Source of the DNA: Palleronia sediminis
GTDB lineage: Bacteria; Pseudomonadota; Alphaproteobacteria; Rhodobacterales; Rhodobacteraceae
Length of the DNA: 64,000 nucleotides
Reading direction: 5' to 3'
Assembly: GCF_004358695.1 (NCBI RefSeq)
Contig: NZ_SNAA01000001.1
Location: 1 to 64,000, forward strand
This document shows, one piece after another, positions 59,501 through 64,000 of the stretch. The translations under genes were made by a program, and so were the position numbers. The notes beneath the pieces were generated by a model, which saw only the letters and a program-made list of their open reading frames with translations, was not told where the DNA came from and searched no databases. Within the stretch, counting starts at the first letter, position 1; each line of letters begins with the position of its first letter.

Positions 59501-60491
59501 CATCGCGGCTGACGAGGAAGGCGCTGGCGCGGCTGACGCCATTGACCGACCAGATTGCGGGCGTGGTCGACTTGGCCGACACCTCGACCCCGGGCCGTAC
59601 CTTGCAATTGCCTACCCGCAGATCGTCGCCAAACCAGGCGACCACCACCGATACGCTCTCGACTTTCGGTGCCATCGCCTGCAGCCGGTCCAGCGCAACC
59701 ACCATGTCGGCGGTGTCGGTCAGCGCGTTGAGGTTCTCGGGCTCGGACGACCCGCCGCTGCCCTTCCGGATGCCCTGCGTGGCATAGGCGAACTCGCCGG
59801 ATGCCGGGATCATGGTCACAGCCTGCGTGAGCCACTCCGCCGTGTCCGGATCGGCGAGCGGGCGGAACACCTCGAAACTCAGTTGCGGGATGCGATTGCC
59901 ATAGTTGCCGAGCGGCAGGTCCTCGAAGACCACATAGGCGGTTCCGCGATAGGCAGGCGTGTTGGCAGCACCCATCTTCGCCAAAATGAACGGATCGGGG
60001 GTCTGGCCCTCGTCGCCCGGATACCAGCGCCATGTGATCCCGGCGGTGTCGAGCAGCTTGCCGTCGGCCCAGATGCGGCCGATGCCGGTGATCGGGCCTT
60101 CGCTGAGCGCGACCGCAAAGGAGGCGTAGTAGAAGTATTCGGTGGTCTTGACCTTGCCGCCACCCCCGCCGCCCTTGCCACCGCCCTGCGTGGTGGTCTT
60201 CGTCTCTTCGCGGAAATCCGTGGCCCAGATTATGTTCCCACCGATCCGCATCCGGCCATAGAGCCGCAGGATCACCGCCCCTTCGGTGGCCGAGGCGATG
60301 CGCAGACCGTCCATCCGCGCGCCTTCGATCCGCTGGGTCGGTGCCAGTGACGAGATGATCCAGCTGTCGACGACAGAGCCAATGGTGGAGCCGATGAAGC
60401 CACCGATGGTCGCGGCGCCGACACCGAGGATCGCACCGCCGATGCTGCCGCCAATGGCAGCGCCAGCGGCACCGAGAACGAGGGTGGCCAT
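56505..60491 (-). CDS. GTA-type tail hub protein 'megatron' with TIM-barrel domain
   Basis: A 1328-residue protein corresponding to the GTA gp15-type baseplate hub. It opens MATLVLGAAGAAIGGSIGGA, a Gly/Ala-rich membrane-active start. A glycoside-hydrolase-like TIM barrel spans about 420-780 (FVGIDNYMPLSDWRDG, then PIWFTELGCPAIDRGTNQPN). A phage-tail-tip region follows (LRAGMPEARIDVTGLWGA), then fibronectin-like modules and the ending GRGAAKTITLTF. It forms the central hub that contacts the cell wall. Size and order match Rhodobacterales GTAs and related siphophages. Confidence 0.92.
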   Translation of the reverse strand: MATLVLGAAGAAIGGSIGGAILGVGAATIGGFIGSTIGSVVDSWIISSLAPTQRIEGARMDGLRIASATEGAVILRLYGRMRIGGNIIWATDFREETKTTTQGGGKGGGGGGKVKTTEYFYYASFAVALSEGPITGIGRIWADGKLLDTAGITWRWYPGDEGQTPDPFILAKMGAANTPAYRGTAYVVFEDLPLGNYGNRIPQLSFEVFRPLADPDTAEWLTQAVTMIPASGEFAYATQGIRKGSGGSSEPENLNALTDTADMVVALDRLQAMAPKVESVSVVVAWFGDDLRVGNCKVRPGVEVSAKSTTPAIWSVNGVSRASAFLVSRDDQDRPVYGGTPADFAVVQAIQEMKARGLRVTFYPFILMDVPLGNTLPNPYSDNAAGTGQPAFPWRGRITCSPAVGYAGSVDKTATAATQVAALFGAGTPANFSVSGQSVSWTGPSGDWGLRRMVLHYAHLCAAAGGVDAFLIGTEMPGLTTIRSGASAYPAVQAFRDLAADVRSILGSSTKIGYAADWSEYFGHQPGDGSGDVFFHLDPLWADPEIDFVGIDNYMPLSDWRDGFEHADAAEGWPAIYDRAYLQANITGGEGFDWFYASPADRSAQVRTPITDGTASKPWVFRYKDLQAWWSNAHYDRPGGVEGATPTAWAPQSKPIWFTELGCPAIDRGTNQPNVFIDPKSSESFTPHFSRGWRDDAIQRAYLEATYLWWGEAANNPVSSVYGGRMVHVPECAAWTWDARPYPFFPALTDVWTDGANWRLGHWLTGRLGAVSLAALVRHLCLRAGMPEARIDVTGLWGAVEGYAIGALESPRASITTLSRHFGFDAVETEGVIRFVMRGRTAVASVMHDDLVAPSAGSGARDGDVLELTRAQETELPQALKWQVARADEDYDAALVEARRITVDTTRIASESFPMAVPPEEAERRCRRALMEAWTGRETAAFRLPPSRLALDPADVVTLAHDGRHIPLRLVSIADAEARGIEVVRQDREAFDLPPGSPRQSSLLKAVVFGAPEAVFLDLPQLTEDQAAHRPFVVAHAVPWPGEMAVFRSPSTDGFELLTTFGGRARIGALVSDFYAGPTSRFDLSNALVVDLLTGTLESVTDLTLFGGANALAVENTAGTWEIVQAGDAELIAPGRYSLTRLLRGQRGTEAAMANPAPAGTRVVVLDDALASLPISEADLGLPWNWRVGPASRSVSDETYVAASFTPIGVGLHPFSVAHVEQPWRKPRVPGDLTIRWTRRSRALAADSWGAVEVPLIEEVEAYEVEILDGVAVKRTLTTPTTSAIYTGAEQTADWGALLGSGDTLDIRIYQLSALIGRGAAKTITLTF

Positions 60492-60500
60492 GTGTGGGTC

Positions 60501-60995
60501 TCAGCGTTGCGGGAACAGGAATGCGAAGGCGATGCGCCGTCGCCAGGACGGGGTGAGCGATTCCTCGATCGCGCCAAGCCGCTCATAGGCGTGGAGGAAT
60601 CTGTCGGGCCCGGTGAGGATCCCGACATGCTTGGCGATGGCGCGCGGGGTCATGCGGAACAGCACTAGCGCGCCGGGACCGGCCTCTGAAGCTGCGATTT
60701 CCGGCATCATGCGCCGAGCGCTTTCGGCCAGAACCTCGCGGGGGCCGGTCTCGCCCCAATCCCGGCTATACGGCGGGATCGGGAACGGCTCGGGGCCGAC
60801 GACCTCGCGCCAGACCCCGCGCGCCAGCCCGAGGCAGTCGCAGCCAACGCCCCGGAGGCTGGCCTGGTCGTGATACGGCGTGCCGAGCCAGGAGCGCGCG
60901 ATAGCAATGACGCGCTCGGGATCGGCGGTGGCTCTCGTGCATCGCGATGCGATGCACTGCCGCCCGTCGTTTCCGGCGGAAACGACTTTGGTCAC
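60501..60995 (-). CDS. NlpC/P60 phage cell-wall peptidase (GTA gp14 type)
   Basis: A 164-residue cysteine peptidase. GTPYHDQASLRGVGCDCLGL near 37-56 carries the catalytic Cys, PGALVLFRMTPRAIAKHVGI has the catalytic His, and LHAYERLGAIEE the third polar residue. It locally digests peptidoglycan during DNA entry. The ATG at 60995 overlaps the DUF2163 stop by 4 bp. It precedes the megatron gene as in GTAs. Confidence 0.92.
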   Translation of the reverse strand: MTKVVSAGNDGRQCIASRCTRATADPERVIAIARSWLGTPYHDQASLRGVGCDCLGLARGVWREVVGPEPFPIPPYSRDWGETGPREVLAESARRMMPEIAASEAGPGALVLFRMTPRAIAKHVGILTGPDRFLHAYERLGAIEESLTPSWRRRIAFAFLFPQR

Positions 60996-61876
60996 AGCAC
61001 GCCTCCCTCATGTCCGCCATCCTTCGTGGCGTAGCGGAGCACCGCATCTTGGCCGGGGATGTGCGGGAAACCCCGGAAATTGGCGGTATTGGCGAACTTC
61101 GCGCTGCAGGTTTCGATACGCTTGTCGCAGCCTGCGCGAATGGTGAAGGCATCGTCCTCGGCGATCGCCCGCACCGGCGCTTCAAGCAGGGTCAGCACCG
61201 CGATGCCCTCCGTGACATCATGTGCAATGACCTCCGCTCGTCGCCCGGCATTGGCCCCGCTGGTCCAATCGACCGTGCCGAAGGTAAACCAGCCAGAGGT
61301 AAAACTGCCGAGTCCCGAGGCGGTGAAGGCCCGATCACGCAGGAGATCGATGACAGCGCCCGTGCTCTTGAAGGCGGGATCCTCGAGATCGACCCCGCAG
61401 CGCGCATCCCCGAGCGCAGCATCACAGGTCGCCTGAAACGTCCGGCCAACCGTCTGGCCGAGCACATGGGCGAGCGAGCGGACCTCGGCGACAAAGGCGA
61501 GCCGCCCGCGTCGGATCTGGCCGATGGCGCCGCGTCGCATCAGCACGCGTTGGCCGGTGTCCGCCCAGTTCACCCGCCAGACCTCCACCTCGGCGCTGTC
61601 CCAGCGGCCATCCAGAATGTCGGTCTCGGTGATCCGGTCGGAGGTCAGAACGCCCTCAGCATCTTGCGCGTCGACCGACAGGTCCGAGCCCGAGCGCACC
61701 TCTGAAGCCGTCAGCCCGCTTTCCGGCTCGAAGTTCGTGCCGTCGAACGTCAGCGTCCGGTCGTGATCGGTGAAGCCAAAACTCGCGCCGTCGGCGCGGA
61801 GGATGCGCCAGCACCAGGATACCGTTGTTGTCCCGTCGTCCAGATGCGCTTGCAGATCGGGGGTGATGCTTTTCAT
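60992..61876 (-). CDS. DUF2163 tail protein (GTA gp13 type)
   Basis: A 294-residue protein starting MKSITPDLQAHLDDGTTTVS. It shows the DUF2163/BR0599 pattern: CWRILRADGASFGFTDHDRT, then VWRVNWADTGQRVLMRRGAI, and the C-terminal FTIRAGCDKRIETCSAKFAN with a pair of conserved Cys. It forms part of the distal tail. Coupled to DUF2460 upstream by ATGA and to NlpC/P60 downstream. Confidence 0.92.
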   Translation of the reverse strand: MKSITPDLQAHLDDGTTTVSWCWRILRADGASFGFTDHDRTLTFDGTNFEPESGLTASEVRSGSDLSVDAQDAEGVLTSDRITETDILDGRWDSAEVEVWRVNWADTGQRVLMRRGAIGQIRRGRLAFVAEVRSLAHVLGQTVGRTFQATCDAALGDARCGVDLEDPAFKSTGAVIDLLRDRAFTASGLGSFTSGWFTFGTVDWTSGANAGRRAEVIAHDVTEGIAVLTLLEAPVRAIAEDDAFTIRAGCDKRIETCSAKFANTANFRGFPHIPGQDAVLRYATKDGGHEGGVL

Positions 61877-62499
61877 CGACGGAGTTCCAGCAATGGTATG
61901 GAGGTGATCGAGCCCAGCCGCTCAAGATCGAGCGTCACATCGAGCACGTCGGTGTCGAAACGAACCGGCACGTCGAACTCGAAGCCTGCGGTGATCGCGA
62001 CCCCAGAGCCCGGTGCGGCAGCAAAGCTGACGACGCCAGTGGTGGCATCGACCGACCAGCCAGAGGGCTGCTCGACGCCCGACAGCGCGATTCGCACGGT
62101 TCCGGTCACCGGCTTCGCGATGGCGCGCGGCGAGGATTGCGCGCCCGAGGTGTAGCGCTTGACCAGCTGGAAGGCGGTCGTCGCGCCGTCGCCGGTGCCA
62201 ATCGCCTGATCGGTGGAGGACAATGTGCCCGAGGGCAGGCAGGACTTATAGTCGCCCCAGTCCTTGAAGCGGAAGCCGTGAAGCCGCCCATTGCGAGCCT
62301 CGAAGAAGGCGACGACGGCCGCGAGATCGTCCGCGCGGCGGATGCCGTAGGCGACGTCGTAGCGACGGCGCGAGTTGGCCCAGCTGGCATTGCGCTCCTC
62401 ATCGCCGCTGGCGAGTTCGACGATCTGCGTGCGGCGCTCTGGCCCACCGCGCGCGCCTCTACTGATATTGTCGGGAAACCGGACCTCGTGAAACGCCAT
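61873..62499 (-). CDS. DUF2460 tail protein (GTA gp12 type)
   Basis: A 208-residue protein starting at the ATG at 62499 (MAFHEVRFPDNISRGARGGP), with a GTG at 62502 as alternative start. Family features are ELASGDEERNASWANSRRRY, then LAAVVAFFEARNGRLHGFRF and KDWGDYKSC. It corresponds to the distal tail protein of GTAs. Its start overlaps the stop of the tape measure gene, in standard order. Confidence 0.92.
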   Translation of the reverse strand: MAFHEVRFPDNISRGARGGPERRTQIVELASGDEERNASWANSRRRYDVAYGIRRADDLAAVVAFFEARNGRLHGFRFKDWGDYKSCLPSGTLSSTDQAIGTGDGATTAFQLVKRYTSGAQSSPRAIAKPVTGTVRIALSGVEQPSGWSVDATTGVVSFAAAPGSGVAITAGFEFDVPVRFDTDVLDVTLDLERLGSITSIPLLELRR

Positions 62500-64000
62500 C
62501 ACATACCCCTCCGACCCATCGACACGGCGCGGGCGATGTCAGCAGCGACTTGCGTTCGCGATTGGCGGAAGCTCTCGGCATCGCGGGCCATGATGGTGAC
62601 ATTGACGCCACCGCCTGTGCCGTAGCTCTGTGCTTCACGCCGCGACAGCACACGCTCGCCGCGCTGCAAGATTGCGGGGACCTCATCGTGGCGGAGCCCT
62701 GCAACGCCGCCGGAGTGCATCCGGGGTGCGGTCTCGAACGCCATGGCCGGGACCATCCGGCCTGGCGCAGAGGCTCCAACCATGCCGCCCGCATGCAGGA
62801 TGTTGGCGAAGATCCCGCCCGCACCCCCAAGCGCGCCGGAAAGCGCATTGGCGATCGGCCCGAGGATGAACCGCCGGGCCGCCAGCTTGGCGAGATCGGC
62901 CAACAGCGAGGTAACCAGATCGCGGAAATCCAGCTTGCCGGTCTTCACGAACTCGCCGACCGCATTCTCGGCCGACTGGAACGCGCTGACGAGGCTCTGT
63001 CCGATGTCCCCGCCAATCTCGCGCGCCTTGCTGGCATAGTCGCTGAGCGCTGCGGTGACCGCCTGCCAGCCGGAAACTGCGGCGTCGGTGTCAGGTTCGG
63101 CAGCAGTGGCAGCAGCCCCGGCCGCTGCGCCCGCACCCGTGGCCGCCTGTCCGGCATCGCCAAGGGCTGTCTCGAACCGCGCCGCCGCGTCGGTGGCTTC
63201 GGTCAGCGCGTCCGCGCCATCGTCATCGCTGCCCCGCACCGCATCGCGCAGCGCCTGCCAACTAGCGAGCGGCGCACGTGCCCCCTCGGCGAGATCGCGG
63301 GCCGCGCCACGATATGTGTTGGCCGTGGCAAGCGCAGTATTGGCCGCCGCGGTGAGCCCGAGATCGGGTGCGGAAAGCGGGTTATCCTCAAAAGCGCGGT
63401 CGAAGGCAGTCTGTGCGGCGGTGGTCGCGGCAGTTGCTGCGCCCTCAAACCGGTTCTCGATCTGGCCCAACTCGAGATCGGGGATGATCGAGATGCGCCG
63501 TTCGGACCCGAGCGCTTCCAGCCCCTGGTTGATCCCGCCAATGAACGTGTTGATGCGCGAGACCACGCCGTTCAGCATCGCCTCAACACCGTCGATCAGG
63601 CTGTTCGCCGCCTGAAACGCCAGATCGCCGATGGCGGCTGGCAGCATGCCCCAGATCGCCTTGATCGCCTCATAGGCCCCCTCAAACGTGTTCGCGGCCG
63701 TGTTGCCAAAAGCCACGACGCTCTCGATGGCGTTCTGCATGCCCGCCGCGGCATCGGCCTTCAGGTCGAAGAACATCGCCGTGGCCGCAGCGCCCGCTGC
63801 CGCAGCGCCCATCTTGATGCGATCCCAGACCTCGACGGCGAGGTCTTTCAGGAGGGACATCGCTTCGCCAATCCCACCCGCGCCGGAAACAAGGCGGGTG
63901 AACTGGTAGACAAGCTCGCCCGCGCCAACGATCAACGCCCCGATCCCGGTGCGGATCAGCGCGCCGCGCAGCAAGACCAGCGCCGTGGCGAGCCCACGGA
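62499..64000 (-). CDS. phage tail tape measure protein, 5' end outside the window
   Basis: At least 500 codons are open to the window edge; the internal TTG at 63974 is probably not the true start. The visible part has hydrophobic segments (GALIVGAGELVYQFTRLVSG), long Ala-rich helical stretches (DAGQAATGAGAAAGAAATAA), and a C-terminus typical of these proteins (RMHSGGVAGLRHDEVPAILQ, then RGERVLSRREAQSYGTGGG). It sets tail length and helps DNA pass into the cell. The stop overlaps the DUF2460 start. Confidence 0.85.
   Translation of the reverse strand, partial: RGLATALVLLRGALIRTGIGALIVGAGELVYQFTRLVSGAGGIGEAMSLLKDLAVEVWDRIKMGAAAAGAAATAMFFDLKADAAAGMQNAIESVVAFGNTAANTFEGAYEAIKAIWGMLPAAIGDLAFQAANSLIDGVEAMLNGVVSRINTFIGGINQGLEALGSERRISIIPDLELGQIENRFEGAATAATTAAQTAFDRAFEDNPLSAPDLGLTAAANTALATANTYRGAARDLAEGARAPLASWQALRDAVRGSDDDGADALTEATDAAARFETALGDAGQAATGAGAAAGAAATAAEPDTDAAVSGWQAVTAALSDYASKAREIGGDIGQSLVSAFQSAENAVGEFVKTGKLDFRDLVTSLLADLAKLAARRFILGPIANALSGALGGAGGIFANILHAGGMVGASAPGRMVPAMAFETAPRMHSGGVAGLRHDEVPAILQRGERVLSRREAQSYGTGGGVNVTIMARDAESFRQSRTQVAADIARAVSMGRRGM

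Overview
The window looks like chromosomal or large-plasmid DNA of a Rhodobacterales bacterium (Alphaproteobacteria; Paracoccus/Roseobacter-type). The signs are high GC with dense ATGA-coupled genes, GTA-like phage tail proteins (DUF2460, DUF2163, NlpC/P60 and the TIM-barrel 'megatron'), the DUF2924-serine recombinase pair, and long PstC/PstA subunits. Almost all of it is accessory DNA.

Layout. (1) 1-17.7 kb: the integration and early end of a prophage. A truncated IS5-type transposase lies at the left edge. Minus-strand replication and recombination genes follow: RuvC-like nuclease, toprim/VirE primase-helicase, RecD-like helicase, PD-(D/E)XK nuclease, SSB-like protein and Sak4-like ATPase. 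A divergent LexA-like repressor is followed by DUF2924, a large serine recombinase and a small HTH-like protein. A foreign two-gene cassette (1.3-3.5 kb) sits among the early genes. It has ten copies of a GGTTGGGAC-type repeat, a 12-bp inverted repeat at its promoter, an orphan 206-aa protein and an XRE-ImmA/IrrE metalloprotease regulator. (2) 17.7-29.2 kb: a defence island. It holds an AvcD-type anti-phage dCTP deaminase with a structured leader and a divergent 56-aa ORF, a type I restriction-modification system with two different HsdM subunits, and a DUF4268 nuclease-like protein. All six plus-strand genes overlap, so they form one translationally coupled operon. A ParDE pair and a small HTH protein follow. 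(3) 29.5-35.6 kb: a three-gene module of serine recombinase plus two ParB-like proteins. The recombinase is split by a complete IS66 element (30330-32826) with 8-bp target duplications; removing the element restores a 523-codon ORF. (4) 36.1-46.2 kb: a phosphate/arsenic island, phoB-phoU-(pstB tail)-phoR, arsC-acr3-arsR, then a second phoU-pstB-pstA-pstC-pstS, with two PHO boxes. (5) 46.2-53.8 kb: a quinone/electrophile detoxification cluster of flavin reductase, glutathionyl-hydroquinone reductase, VOC dioxygenase-like protein, DoxX, a fused DUF5996/pirin pseudogene, azoreductase, F420-type reductase and LysR regulator. (6) 53.9-64 kb: the distal end of a second prophage, from tail tape measure to DUF2793, endolysin and nested Rz/Rz1 spanins.

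How the parts fit. The two phage modules run in the same direction but look like opposite ends of two different prophages, with accessory DNA packed between them. The arsenic genes lie between two phosphate-uptake blocks. This fits co-selection, because arsenate enters through phosphate transporters and PhoB controls the transport genes. The pst block beside phoR has been deleted down to a PstB tail that now reads in frame into phoU, while its PHO box remains.

The best candidates for undescribed biology are the avcD-hsdM-hsdM-hsdS-hsdR-DUF4268 operon with its leader and opposing small ORF, the recombinase-ParB-ParB module with nearby palindromes, and the repeat-controlled 206-aa/XRE-ImmA cassette. 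Family assignments are from motif recognition only; no database search was run.
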